From contig OX328128.1 in the NCBI GenBank assembly GCA_946811695.1, forward strand, positions 25,266,701 through 25,330,700: a stretch of DNA of 64,000 nt, given 5' to 3'. This document shows, one piece after another, positions 31,851 to 42,500 of this stretch. Source of the stretch: Gonocerus acuteangulatus. Its lineage: Eukaryota; Arthropoda; Insecta; Hemiptera; Coreidae. A model generated the notes under the pieces. The model searched no databases. It was given only the letters and a program-made list of their open reading frames with translations, and had not been told where the DNA came from. Both the position numbers and the translations under genes were made by a program. How positions within the stretch are numbered: position 1 is the stretch's first letter; each line of letters begins with the position of its first letter.

Positions 31851-32257
31851 TAAACAATGGGAAAATATACTCAGAGTAGCAGCGTCCTATTTATAGGACA
31901 GTCGATACAATTGCAAATATAAATTAGATGAAAATATATTTTCAATAAACTATTACTTAGAATAATATTTTCAACAGTTCTAATTCAGAAAATGAAAGAA
32001 AAAGTTACTTACCAATTTTTTAGTAGGAATAGGAGACAAAGAAAATAAGGAGTTAGGGAGCAGTTGTAAAACACTACTTTATTATCCCACAGCTCAGAGG
32101 ATACTGAAATAGTGAGGGTCTAAACACTTGGAGCTCTTAGACTGACTTGTCCTGATATGATTTGAGGGTAGAGGAAAAGTTCCCTGCACCTCCCAATCCT
32201 GTCAGGTCATGAACAGTGGCTGTCCTATAAATAGGACGCTCCCACCTAATGGGTTAA

Positions 32258-32681
32258 GTGCAGTTCATTAAACGAGTTTCCAAATGCAAGGGGAGAGTGA
32301 AAGGGAACATTTCCCTCAGAAGTTCGGGCCTGCGCAATTGAACTTTTCATTCTATCTGAACAGCTTATAGTGATAATTGAACTTCTCGAAACATTTTAAA
32401 TGCGACTAGAAGAAAAAAGTAAAAACATGATTTATAATATATTTCTACCTAAAACAATGTGCATCGTAAAAAAAAAAAGGATTATGCGGATCGGAAAAAA
32501 GAAGTCCTTAAGAAGGACGTTTTTTCATTAAGATGTTGAGGTTGCACTCGTGACAAAATTTTTAAAGAGAAATATAGTCACTATTTATTTGAATTTTAAC
32601 ATCCACTTATGCATAACACAGATTTCTGGGACAATTATCAACAGATTATCGACCTTTTAAAGCCAGGCAGGAGTAAATGAC
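32258..32681. other. Unassigned; possible A-family tail remnant
   Basis: At 32510-32565 a GTCCTTAAGAAGGAC hairpin is followed by GTTGAGGTTGCACTCGTGAC. This is the order found just inside the TTTTAGC end of family A, so it is a probable decayed A-like terminus. Confidence 0.4.
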
Positions 32682-33458
32682 ATTTGAGGAGCTTAGTATC
32701 AAAGTTGGACAACTCCACTTTTGCTTTTTTTACAGGAGAGGCAAAAAACCATATCTACTATATTGATGTCAGTATCATGGTGATTTTTTTATATGTTATT
32801 CTTATAGGCCTCAGAAACATTTTTTCAAAGGCATTTCAAAATTATATGAGTATTAAGGCCGTAATTACACTTTAAATAGTGGAGTTGTCCATGTTTGAAA
32901 CCATGTCATGGAGTTGTCTGTTTTTGAAACCAAATGGAGCCATTTGAAAATTGAACCTATCCTCTTTTGAAACCAAACAAATATGAATTTGATATGCACG
33001 AGGGTGTTTTAATATAATTTAATTATGTCTAATGTATTAAAAGAAAATTATATAGTTAAAAATTAAACATGAAACATTTTTGTTTAAATGCAGTTTGATA
33101 AAACTGAAATGAAACTTAATTATCCTTATTTTATTAAGTTTAGAAAAAACGTGGTACTTAGCTATCCTATTTGCACAGTTTTATCTAAAAGTATATGTAT
33201 GGAAGTTGCTGTGCTATAATTTTCATCGCCGTACTCAGCCATACCTGTGCACAGCTAATAACATAAAGTTCTCAATTAGCGATGCGATCATTTCACGAAA
33301 AACGAGCTAACCATTATTATTTTCTGCAGAGAGTTGTTGAAAAGTTTGTAATAGCAAATAACTGAACATTAACGGCGAGATCTATCTAATATCTAGTGTG
33401 AAACTGTCAATATTTATTTGTTTTACGCGAAAATGTTAATAATGAGGAATATGTCGAG

Positions 33459-33540
33459 AACAGTTACCAGAGGTGCTAATGACCTCAGCAGTAGATGCAC
33501 CAAAAGAAAAGGAAAAAAAAAAAAAAAAAACAGTTACCAG
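33459..33540 (+). mobile_element. Tail-only retroposon insertion with 12-bp TSD
   Basis: The insert 33471-33528 (AGGTGCTAATGACCTCAGCA, GTAGATGCACC, then A-rich tail) is flanked by AACAGTTACCAG (33459-33470, 33529-33540). It equals only the shared SINE tail, inserted inside element E. Confidence 0.85.
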
Positions 33541-33667
33541 TATTACTTTAGCTGTTAATTAATTCACTTCAGGTCTTGAAAATACATTTGGAAGGATACA
33601 AAGCTCTACCACTTGAGTAAAATATGAATATTTTAAATTAAATACTTGCTGTTTTTCACGGTTGTTG

Positions 33668-33845
33668 CTATATAAAGCCCGTTTATTATTAAAATAATTA
33701 TTCATTAGAATTGGTAGTGGTCTCATTCGACTCGGCACAAAAGAAATTCTTCAAAAATCATACCTAAATCAGAAACATTCAATTACCTACAGGTTTTGCC
33801 CCAAAATCCGACAGTCGGCACCAAAGAGTGCGGGACAACTGCTAG
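33668..33845 (+). mobile_element. Helitron-like 3' terminus
   Basis: Ends with hairpin GCAC-CAAAGA-GTGC, the spacer GGGACAACTG, then CTAG followed by T, the canonical Helitron 3' end. A TGCTATATAAAG near 33668 may be a decayed 5' end, giving about 178 bp; that end is a guess. Nested in element E. Confidence 0.55.
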
Positions 33846-34184
33846 TTATTAATTAGAATTATCACTAAATGCACTCATTACAAGTAACTATAAACATTCA
33901 GCCATGATGGATTTGCAGTGCATGTTGGGAGCAGATTGCATGAATGCAAGCTTCTCATTGGCTACTGAAGGAGTTGTAATTTTTTGAAACCAAACTATGT
34001 TGAAATTGTCCATATTTTGATTCCGAACGGTTGAAATAAACGCTATTTTACCTATTTTCTGTCCGTTTTTAATGAAAAACAGTTGTAAAATCGTACGCAG
34101 CATAAAAATTCAATTAAGAATCGACTAAAATCTCAAAACTGAAAAAAATTGAGTTGTCCAGCTTTGATACCAAGCTCCTCATTT

Positions 34185-34584
34185 CTTCTTTCGAAAGAAA
34201 ATCCACTACCTTTACTGGGAATTGATTCCCATAACCATCTAGAATATCTTCCTAAAATTGGGAATCTGCAGTTTAATAGAAATTGACAAATATAAATTGA
34301 AATTACCTCCAAAAAAGAAGTTTGTAAATTTAAGCTGCGTACTATTAGCACCCTTTCACTGGTTTTACAATTGGCAAAATCTACTTGTTCTTCAAGTAAT
34401 GTATGTCTAGTTTACGACGCTGTATTTGGGAATTACATATCTTAAGCAGTAAGATATGCTGCTTTTCGTCAACGAAAAACGTGGTTAATCTAGAACATTT
34501 AAATTTCCTTTTTCCTATTGGGAATAGATTATCAGCCCAAAGGACCATTTGTGTTCCATTTGGTGTCTTCTATCACCTCCTTAA

Positions 34585-34585
<1 letters not shown>
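34185..34585. other. Unassigned sequence
   Basis: No gene or repeat recognised. Confidence 0.4.

Positions 34586-34631
<46 letters not shown>
34586..34631. repeat. (TA)n microsatellite
   Basis: Immediately 5' of an S2 SINE. Confidence 0.95.
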
Positions 34632-34633
<2 letters not shown>

Positions 34634-34639
34634 CTAAAA

Positions 34640-34966
34640 GGGGGCGAGGTTAGCACAGTTGTAGAGCACTGGACTAATAAATTGGAGGACCAGAGTTCAA
34701 ATCCCGAGCAAGCACTAAAGATTTTTTCTTCTAGTGTCTTCGTTCATGGGTTGAATTCGGCCTTTCCTGACCGTCCCTAGGCCAACCCAGCCTTTAATTA
34801 ATTTAATAATGGGTGCTAATGACTCAAGCAGTCGAAGCAGCCAAGGGGAAAATCAGGCGGCCGGAGCGTAGTACTGACCACACTATCCACCTAGTGAGCC
34901 ATATGGTCATGAATCAGATATCTCTAAAGTATCTGCTCCTCAGGGCCTGTTACGGGACTGATTTTA
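34640..34966 (+). mobile_element. SINE S2, copy 2
   Basis: Full length: A box TTAGCACAGTTGTAGAGC, CTAATAA in the anticodon-loop position, B box AGTTCAAATCC, body with GGGTGCTAATGACTC, end TTACGGGACTGATTTTA. Confidence 0.88.
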
Positions 34967-34984
34967 TATAATATAACAAAAGTT

Positions 34985-35144
34985 TTAAGCCAGCCTACGT
35001 AGAAAGTACGCGTACTTGGTGACGAGCAAAAAGTGCTCCTAAATAGATGCAAGAAAGGCCCAAAACATGACGGGCGTAAATAATAAATAAAGTGGTTAAA
35101 ACAAAAGATTACTACTTTACCGACCCCAAGCCTATTGAATAATA

Positions 35145-35211
<67 letters not shown>
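34985..35211 (+). mobile_element. Penelope-type 3' fragment, then (TA)n
   Basis: AAGTGCTCCT ... CAAAACATGACGGGCGTAAA and AATAAAGTGG match 47.31-47.37 kb (GTGCTCCT ... GAAACATGTTGGGCGTAA). A (TA)n tract follows at 35149-35211. A degraded terminal motif; no coding sequence. Confidence 0.45.
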
Positions 35212-35212
<1 letters not shown>

Positions 35213-35379
35213 CTGTCACTATCATAAATAAATACCTCACTAAATGCAGTAAAAAAGATCTTTCAAATAATTATAAATTCTTACAATTTTTCTCTTGTCT
35301 TCAGTATTTTTCGTTATTTCTTATTGATCTACCTTATATTTCTTTTTTCTCAAATATAATTATTCCTTAAGTAGTGTTT

Positions 35380-35950
35380 AATGAACCTTAATCCTCGTTG
35401 CAAGTTAAATCTCCGGAACATCGGATGAAGGGAAGGGAGGAGAATAAATCGGGAATACCGTCAAAGGGCCGCCATCGCTTAACTTAAGCCGTCAAAGGTT
35501 TTTCGCCAAGATGAAGAAAAAAATACCAAAAGGAGAAAAGAAGAAAAAAAACTAAACCTCGAAGGACGGAGTCTTAAAACCCGACGGCATCGAAGAAAAG
35601 AAAAAATATGAGAAGGGCTATCGGTGAAAAATAGGGACAGCCCTTTTCTAATTATGAAGGAGAAGGACGGGAGCGAAGAAAAATATTTCAGTGAAAGAAA
35701 TGGCGGGATTAGAGGTGAGAGCCATCGGTAACGAGGGTTCATCAGCGGCGACCAAAGAGCTTATGCTAATATACATAGAGCTTCCTTGTGATGGATGACG
35801 TCATCTACAGCAGTGAACTCTTAATTCGCTGGCCTGACTTTTAGCGCGGGAAATCGCCGAGGTTTCATTATCCCCTCCAGTCTTCATGAATAGACTTTCT
35901 CAGCGGACTTAGTTTTTAATTTATCTTCCTTTATGTTCAAATCAAGTCGG
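35380..35950. other. Base-balanced, purine-rich island
   Basis: AAGAAGAAAAAAA-type tracts, GGGATTAGAGG and TAATCCTCG; same character as the islands at 15.5 and 24.8 kb. Confidence 0.3.
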
Positions 35951-35987
35951 ACTTTTGATGTGGAATAAAAGTTCCCCTTCAAATTTT

Positions 35988-36720
35988 ATATATAAAGGGT
36001 GTTCAAAACTTGATTGACCCCCCCTTTTTTCCCCACAATTTTTGAAATTTAAAAACAAAACTTGGTGGGTCTTAACGTGGTCGAATGAGCTTTGGACCTA
36101 ATGCACAACCTCTCAACTTTCTCCAGTTCTTCTCCTGAGACCCTAACTCTGGAATCATCAATGGAAAGGGGCTATTATTATGACGGATTATTGTAGATAA
36201 TTGAATTTTATGTCGATTTTATATCTGTCATTTTTTCGCAAAAGCGCACCAATGAGTAAAAAATTGCCCAAAACCGATAAAACCCTCATTTTTGTCAGTT
36301 TTCTGCAAATAATGTAGACAGTTTGCCCGTAATGAAAAAAGTAGCCGGTATGAACGTTGTAGAGGATTAAATTTACTTCCCATAAACTACCTTTAAATGC
36401 CTAACATGTTAATATGAATGGAGCAAAACACACTTTTCTTTTTGAAGTTGTCCAACGTTATCTACGCTCCAATAACACATTCCTATTAATATTTTAGGCA
36501 TTTAAAGGTACTTTTTAGGAAGTAAATTTAATCCTCTACAACATTGAAGATTCCAGAGTTAGGGTCTCTGGAGCAGAACTGGAGAAAGTTGAGGGGTCGT
36601 GCAGTAGGTCCAACGAAAGTTCATTCGACCACGTTAGGACCCACCAAGTTTCGTTTTTAAATTTCAAAAATTGAAGGAAAAAAGGGGGATGTCAATCGAG
36701 TTTTGAACACCCTGTATATA
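35988..36720. mobile_element. Fold-back element F
   Basis: Both ends read TATATA(A/C)AGGGTGTTCAAAAC in inverted orientation. Arms of about 170 bp are near identical (GGTGGGTC, TTTCTCCAGTTCTTCTCC), and inner arms share GTAGAGGATTAAATTTACTT. The left arm has about 180 bp extra between outer and inner parts. No coding capacity; the AGGGTG end links it to family C and the 38.77-kb repeat. Confidence 0.82.
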
Positions 36721-36811
36721 ATGCCTTAGTGGGTAAAAATGGCGACTTTTCATAGCCCATAAATCACAAAAACTAAATCGCTCAAATTTGCATATAAACG
36801 TGTAAATTTTG

Positions 36812-37130
36812 GGGGACTAGATTGGCTCAAATTCATGTAGTAAGGCAGTCGAGTCATATTCTGGGGGTTAGTTCAAAACGCCTACAAGCTTTAAAGAATT
36901 TATTTTCTAGTGACGTCGTTTGAAGGTTGGATTCGGTGTCTCAGACCGTCCTTAAACTAATCCGGCCTTATATAAATTTAATGGTTACCTGCAAAGGGGA
37001 TAATCTGGCGCCCGGAGCATATTACTGAATATACTATCGCCCTTGTGTGTCATATGGTCAAGAATCAGATTCCTCTACAGTTTCAGCCCTTTTGTGACCT
37101 CGTGGTCTGTTATTTACTTAACTGATTTAT
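36812..37130 (+). mobile_element. SINE S2, degenerate copy
   Basis: GGGGGACTAGATTGGCTCAA to CTCGTGGTCTGTTA follows S2 order (B-box-like GTTCAAAACGCC, GCCCGGAGCATA, ATGGTCAAGAATCAGAT) with many substitutions: the oldest S2 copy here. Confidence 0.7.
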
Positions 37131-37713
37131 TACGTCTAAAATTGAACATGGAAATAATTTAATTTTTAGAGAAATATGATGAATGAATAGATATTAAGCA
37201 CAACAAAGAAATGAGAAAGTTTTTATAAAGGAACTCATGAAAACTATAAATCTGATACTCAGCTAATTAACAATTAGGTTCAGACCAGCGAAGATTTTTT
37301 TTTTTCTCATTTATCGTTTATTTACATTCTGCAAATATGTGGTACATTGATTAATTGTGCTTTAATGCAGGTATATATACAGACAATAAATGAATTAGAA
37401 AAATGTCATTCTGCGTACCGCTTAAACAAACTTTGAGAAGTTGCAGCTCGATTAATATACAAAATCCTTATAACAATACGACGTTGATTTCACAAATCAA
37501 TAAATACATTGTGTAGCGAAAAGTATTTATAAAAGAACGCTAAAAAGTTATAATGTTTTTGAATGGAATGAAAGGAACATTTTTGGAATTTTAATCATGA
37601 TTTTCTCCTGCTGAGAACGTCCTATCGAAATTTATGCATTTGTAGATATTTTTTTTTTCTCGAATGTATACCTGCCAATTAACATGATTTCTCAAGTATT
37701 TCCTAGATATTAA

Positions 37714-37717
<4 letters not shown>
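37131..37717. other. Unassigned; possible retroposon tail at 37298
   Basis: On minus, AAATAAACGATAAATGAG precedes the oligo(A) formed by the T-run at 37298. A retroposed mRNA end is possible. Nothing else recognised. Confidence 0.3.
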
Positions 37718-37777
<60 letters not shown>

Positions 37778-38044
37778 GATACTGTAGAGGTATCTGATTC
37801 TTGACCAAACGGCATACTAAGGAGATGTGATGGTCAGTACTATGCTCCGGTCACCTGAATTTTCCCTTTGCAGGTACTCATTAATTAATTAAAGGCTTGC
37901 TGATCCTAGGGACGTTCTGAGACTCGAAATCCAACCCTTGAACGACGACATCAGAAAATAAAAATCTTTTGTGCGCGCTCGGGTTTTGAACCTGGGTCCA
38001 CTAGTTTAATAGTCGAGTGCTCTACCACTGAGCTAACCCCGCCC

Positions 38045-38100
<56 letters not shown>
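37718..38100 (-). mobile_element. SINE S2, copy 3, between two (TA)n tracts
   Basis: The minus-strand S2 (37776-38045) has its 5' head at 38045 (GGGGTTAGCTCAGTGGTAGA) and is cut short at its 3' end, CAGATACCTCTACAGTATCT. (TA)n tracts lie on both sides (37718-37775 and 38047-38100). Confidence 0.85.
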
Positions 38101-38108
<8 letters not shown>

Positions 38109-38560
38109 AATTTTTTTTCGTGATAAGTCATAATTTCTAAACACATACATTATACGTGTTGAGAAATGATGACGTTTCTCGTCAGCAACTGTGATTTGTG
38201 TCCTTAGGTCAACGTCATAAGTGGATTTCCTGACTATAAAATAGAGGTAACTCGCCAAATGGGACACAATTAATTCTTTGAGTTAATTCCTTGCTGAATG
38301 TGCAGAGAGTTGAGCCGAAGCAGCCATTTTGCCCTTGATGAGTCCAGGAAAGGCGTGGATAAACCCAAGGACCTCCTCCAGCAGGGAGGCGGGATTAGCT
38401 TTCTCCAGGAATAGGGATTTATAAGATTTTTTCTTGTCAACCTTATGGAATCCCAGGACCTCGTGCAGCTAGCTCAGGATTATAACTGCCCAGTTCAATT
38501 TCTTTTCGTTAATACTTGAAATAATTAGTTATTATTAAATTCAAGGAATATTTTAACGTT
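38101..38560. other. Unassigned sequence
   Basis: No gene or repeat recognised. Confidence 0.4.
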
Positions 38561-38579
38561 GTCAGTCTGAAAAGCGCTA

Positions 38580-38745
38580 TGTTCTAATGTTTTCACGTTT
38601 CTATGCCTAAAAGTGAGCCAGGTTCTTATTGCATTTTGAACAAATATAGCTATTGATGTTGTATCTATGAAAGAATTTTTGAAAACTTTCTTCAAATGTT
38701 CGTCGGCTCTACCCATTAGAAACTGAAAATTATCCCGGCAAAAAG
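38580..38745 (-). repeat. K repeat: relic related to A-family terminus
   Basis: On minus it can be read as GRADEHLKKVFKNSF, DTTSIAIF and QNAIRTWL. The plus-strand end of family A reads GRIDKDLKKFFKNS and ATSIATF in the same register. DNA identity is low, yet the peptide register is kept, so both may descend from one coding sequence. The protein is not one I can name. Confidence 0.4.
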
Positions 38746-38769
38746 TACCTTCTTAACAGGAGACGTTTA

Positions 38770-39060
38770 TATACAGGGTGTCCCGCTTTGAGATGTCATA
38801 ACTTAAGGGGTTTATTATGCACCTCATTTGTAGTTTAGGGAACGCAGAAATGAGCGTCCTATCTCAACATATAGCAGAGCTATTCAAACTTTTGTCTATT
38901 TTCGAAAACATTTTTTTCATTAAAAACTGCCTTTTCCGGATTTCTGGTTAATGTATCATAAATAAAGACCACATTTTTAGAATCTCCATTAAATTTAAAA
39001 TAAGAAACACCCGTTATTGAAATGTTGTCATGTAAATTAAGAGCTATACTATGAGCCATA
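38770..39060 (+). repeat. Unclassified repeat starting CAGGGTGTCCC
   Basis: Begins TATACAGGGTGTCCCGCTTT, the start used by many arthropod repeats and close to families C and F. The right boundary is not defined and there is no second copy here. Confidence 0.35.
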
Positions 39061-39254
39061 TAAATTTTAACTATTGTTATTAGTGTTTTCTTACCTTATT
39101 CAATATTTTCTTAACCAGATATTTGTAAACTTATAAGTTTTCCTCCACCTCAAAAGTTGCCTTATTTAAAAGCTTTAAAATGGTACCTTCTTGTTTTAGA
39201 AAAAAAAGAATGATTTGAATGTCATAACCAATAAATTTGCTCTAGCGTGAAGAA

Positions 39255-39305
39255 GCTCAGTTTCTAATGGGCAGAGCCGACGAACATTTGAAGAAAGTTT
39301 TCAAA
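39255..39305 (+). repeat. K repeat, short copy
   Basis: GTTTCTAATGGGCAGAGCC followed by GACGAACATTTGAAGAAAG repeats, inverted, the K sequence at 38.7 kb, giving an inverted pair about 0.5 kb apart. Confidence 0.6.
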
Positions 39306-39513
39306 AAATCAAAAAATTGGTCAATGCAGTTTTTGCTACTTCCTGAACTGAATGATTTTTCCAAACGTGTTTGACACATTTTTTCCACTTGACAGTAGTG
39401 TTATTTGATCTAAGTGTTCCACAAAGGTGACAGGGTCCAAGTCTTCCTTTTCCTACCGGATGAACACGCCCTAAGGCGTCTTTCACTCCTTGCTGCAGGA
39501 AATGTTTCACCAC
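39301..39513 (-). pseudogene. piggyBac transposase C-terminal relic
   Basis: The 70-codon frame contains LGPCHLCGTLRSNN, then VKWKKCVKHVWKNHS. This is the CxxC...CxxxxC/W...H pattern of the C-terminal Cys-rich domain of a piggyBac lineage distinct from the element at 29.7 kb; one expected Cys is replaced by Trp (KHVWKNHS). No TTAA ends or catalytic region are seen. It abuts the short K repeat. Assignment rests on the zinc-finger-like pattern only. Confidence 0.5.
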
Positions 39514-40370
39514 TTTTAAAAGTCGATATTGACTAATATGGTGTAAGCAGGTAGTAGCGATGGTTTGGTAGATACGGCAATAGTAGGAACTTGGATTATC
39601 TAAGGTGCAAAAGAAAATTCGCTAAAAGCCGGCACAAGAAATATTCAAGAGAGCCGCAAGTATTGCGGCCACGCGCTCCGCAAGTATTGCGGCCACGCGC
39701 TCCGCAATGAGTTAACCTTATAACCGCTAACTCTCGTGCGGCAAAAGCATCTCCTCAGTGAAGTGCGGGCTATAGGTATACTCACCCCGTAGATGTGATA
39801 TAAGGTAGCACTAAACCATTTCTCTTGTCTTATAGTTTTTTTTTTTAAATAAATGTTTTTTCTATTTGTATGCCCCTTTGACAATTGACCGTTTTTGGAT
39901 GGAAGGAATACGGAAAAGCTATCAAGCCGATCGTGGCAAGTGCACACCCCAGACACCCAATGTGCTACTAGAGGGTTGAGGGAGTGCTTTTCATACCCGC
40001 ATATATGAGTCATCCGTTTCCAAAAGGACCCATGTCCAGCATACAGTTCCAAAATGTCCAAAATATTATTTACTTTTTCTTAAAAGCTATTATAGTAAAA
40101 GGGTGAAACGTCATTGAACCCTATGTAGTAAACCAATGCCCTTTAAAAAAACAAAACATTCAACGGAAATTAAAAACATTGGATCCTGTAACAGTTTTTT
40201 TTGTTTCCTCAACCATTAGCTTTCATGGGCATAGCTGCTTTTGGTAAAGGATGACTCATATGCGCTCAGAGCGTTTGAAAGGCTAAAGAAAGCGTTTCAC
40301 TTTTGCATCTCAAGAATGAGGCAGCTTGAATTATAACGAATCAATAATATTTCGTGATTTATTTCTTTTT
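39514..40370. other. Unassigned; 24-bp duplication at 39653
   Basis: CCGCAAGTATTGCGGCCACG plus CGCT is tandemly repeated at 39653-39700; each unit holds a CCGCAA-GTA-TTGCGG hairpin. The rest, including a 138-codon minus frame (39645-40061), is unrecognised. Confidence 0.45.
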
Positions 40371-40850
40371 CTCCTAAGATATTCCATCCTGTCGTCCCGA
40401 GATTAAAGGATTAAACCTAGCAGACTATAAAATAGAACTCTGGTATTAAAAAAAGCAAATGTTTGCAGTGGACTCCTTCCTGATGGGGCTGAGTCAGCCG
40501 GGGATTTTACAGGAGATGAATTAACGTATTAAGGAGGGAGATCATAAAAAAAAAGAAGAGGAATACTTAATGAAGGGTGAAAAATTAAGTGCTCTTCATA
40601 AAGATAATGCAAGAATAAAAAAAAAAAATGCTATGTATTACAAATGGCTAATTAAAGGTCTCGTAAAAATTCTAAAAGGCCGAGAAAAATCAGAGATCCG
40701 ATCTCCGGGGATTAAAGAGGATTAATTTATAAGTGCTCAAGTCTTTTTACTCTGCATAGAAGGGGGAGGGGCTGTTGGGAGCTTAAAGGGAGAATATAGG
40801 GGAGCAAGTTCTTACATCTCAGCTGTTGGGGTTTAGGGGTGTATATATGG
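40371..40850. other. Base-balanced island with GGATTAA repeats
   Basis: AAAGGATTAAACC, GGGGATTAAAGAGG and AGGATTAATTTAT; of the same type as the other islands. Confidence 0.3.
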
Positions 40851-40939
40851 ATGTAAATATTAACGATAATAAGACTTTCTGGGACATTTGTATCTTTAGG
40901 ATAAAAAATATTCTACATGTTAGAAAAATATTAATATTT

Positions 40940-41140
40940 AATTCTAATTAACCTTTTTTTAATTTATTTATTTATTTGCTTAAGGTGCTCCACAGCCATG
41001 GTGATCTTCTCATAAATAAATTATACAAAACAATAAAATAGCTACTTGATAATAGCAAAAATATACACTAAATATTAGCTAATAAAAGAAAAGTGTCATT
41101 TCGTCTAATACAACAATAAAAATATAAAATAAATCAGTAG
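40940..41140 (+). mobile_element. LINE 3' UTR-like fragment
   Basis: ATTTGCTTAAGGTGCTCCAC, AGCCATGGTGATCTTCTC and the A+T-rich run after it match the segment directly downstream of the ORF2 relic at 28.5 kb. Coding part absent. Confidence 0.5.
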
Positions 41141-41156
41141 AAAATTATCATAAGCG

Positions 41157-41283
41157 GGGTCTCCCGGTGGTATAGTGGATATCGTCTTAGAGTCACATGC
41201 TGGAGATGGTGGGTTCGAGTCCCACTGACAGCAGGAATTTTCTCACCTCACAGCTCGTATAGAAAACTTGCTGCGCCGTGTAA
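41157..41283 (+). mobile_element. SINE S1, 3'-truncated copy
   Basis: GGGGTCTCCCGGTGGTATAG, perfect B box GGTTCGAGTCC at about 41212 and GGAATTTTCTCACCTCAC. It stops at CTTGCTGCGCCGTGTAA without the tail or poly(A). Confidence 0.8.
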
Positions 41284-41302
41284 GCATATGTACACTAGGA
41301 AG

Positions 41303-41308
<6 letters not shown>

Positions 41309-41366
<58 letters not shown>

Positions 41367-41830
41367 GGCCCCCAGAGAAATCACTACTAAACGGTTTGAG
41401 ATATCAACATCTTTTAAAGGGGCAAAGTTGTAGTTCTCGTCGAGATCTACAAAATGGTGCCCTTGGAAATGAGAAAAGAACACTTCTAAAGGCTCAAATA
41501 GGCCTTTGAAGGGAAGGGTTTCCTCTTTACCCATATTTTGTATTTTATTTTTAAAATTCACTAACAAAACAAGGACGAACCGTGCAAACGGGGTTTTGAT
41601 GCGTCAAGTAGTTCTCTGTAAAAATAAGTTTTCATTTGCATGTATTCCTCATCTGGCATTCCAAAAAAAAAAAGGAATTGAGCCTTCTGCTCAATTCAGG
41701 AACATAAGTATGCTTTATGTCCATCCGACAAACCTATGTAATGTACTGTATAACATACAGTCGTCTTTTTTGTACATGGCTACCTCGCATGCTCGAACGC
41801 TAGCCGAAACGTTTTTGTGACTTTTTTTTC
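41309..41830 (+). repeat. (TA)n and unclassified repeat starting AGGGTGGCCCC
   Basis: (TA)n at 41309-41360 is followed by TATAGGGTGGCCCCCAGAG, a start resembling the CAGGGTG families. A GCTAGCCGAAACG near 41800 recalls the Penelope-type motif. No gene is called, although a 104-codon frame lies here. Confidence 0.4.
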
Positions 41831-42007
41831 AGTTTAGTCATCGCTAAAGCATATTTATGCTAAAATTTGAACATAATTGTGGGTCTGTGGTAGTCATCAT
41901 GCTTTTGTGTTATGTATTAAATAAGATTTAATTAGTGTGTTAATTGTGATTAGTTCTCACGTTTTACGTTTTTTGTTGCAGTAATAATAGAAAATATTCC
42001 TGGAAAG

Positions 42008-42047
<40 letters not shown>

Positions 42048-42214
42048 TCTTTATTGATTATTACATCCTGTATATAAATACATCTGGTAATATGATGAAT
42101 ATTCAATGACAATATGAAGGTTCTGTGCTCAAGGCCTCCCAACTTCATCCAAGGCCTCCCAACTTCAATGTGCAAAAAGTGCTATGTACAAAAAAACACG
42201 TGGGGTTAGGCCAT
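41831..42214. other. Unassigned; (TA)n at 42014 and 19-bp duplication
   Basis: (TA)n at 42014-42043; AAGGCCTCCCAACTTCATCC is followed directly by a second AAGGCCTCCCAACTTCA at about 42131-42168. Confidence 0.6.
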
Positions 42215-42500
42215 TTTTTATTTTTTGTTTTACGTGGTATCCGCATCTAGGACTTCAGCACCGATTTATCTATGGATTTTTACCCAACTTGAAAATACAT
42301 TTTGAGCAGGTGGTTTATTAGTGAGCCAATCATAAAAAAAGGACAAATTGCAGCAAACGGGATTCGAATCCGCATTACGTTTGGTTGGAATCGCATAAGA
42401 AGAGACCCGATTGGTCTTATTGTTGTTGTTTTCAACTTGTTGATGATTTAGGACGAATTCAGGTGTAAAATACTTTTCACCATTCAATTATATAGTGCCG
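42215..42500 (-). mobile_element. Retroposon S5 with shared tail
   Basis: On minus it ends CGGTGCTGAAGTCCTAGATG, ACCACGTAAAAC and an A/T-rich end, an imperfect version of the shared SINE tail. A B-box-like GGATTCGAATCCCG lies at about 42360-42375; no clear A box is seen upstream. Confidence 0.45.

Larger units (their letters stand above)
29721..32257 (-). mobile_element. piggyBac-like element with TTAA TSDs
   Basis: The element 29725-32253 has TTAA at both flanks (29721-29724, 32254-32257) and termini CCCATTA / TAATGGG, as expected of piggyBac (TTAA target, CCC-start TIR). Both ends of a transposase relic are recognisable on minus; the middle is missing and replaced by the 162-bp array. A palindromic box TGTCCTATATATAGGAC occurs near both ends and once inside, like subterminal repeats. 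The element is dead. Confidence 0.9.
32682..34184. mobile_element. TIR element E (1.5 kb, non-autonomous)
   Basis: The element 32686-34180 has ends GAGGAGCTTAGTATCAAAGT and its complement, extending about 32 bp with few mismatches. ATTT directly follows or precedes both ends (possible 4-bp TSD). Internally GAGTTGTCCA and TTTGAAACCA recur near both ends. A short relative lies at 55360-55432. No transposase was recognised. Confidence 0.75.

Noticed and set aside
39645..40061. 138-codon minus-strand frame
   Set aside because: Part of it is the 24-bp duplication and an oligo(A)-derived Lys run; no domain recognised.
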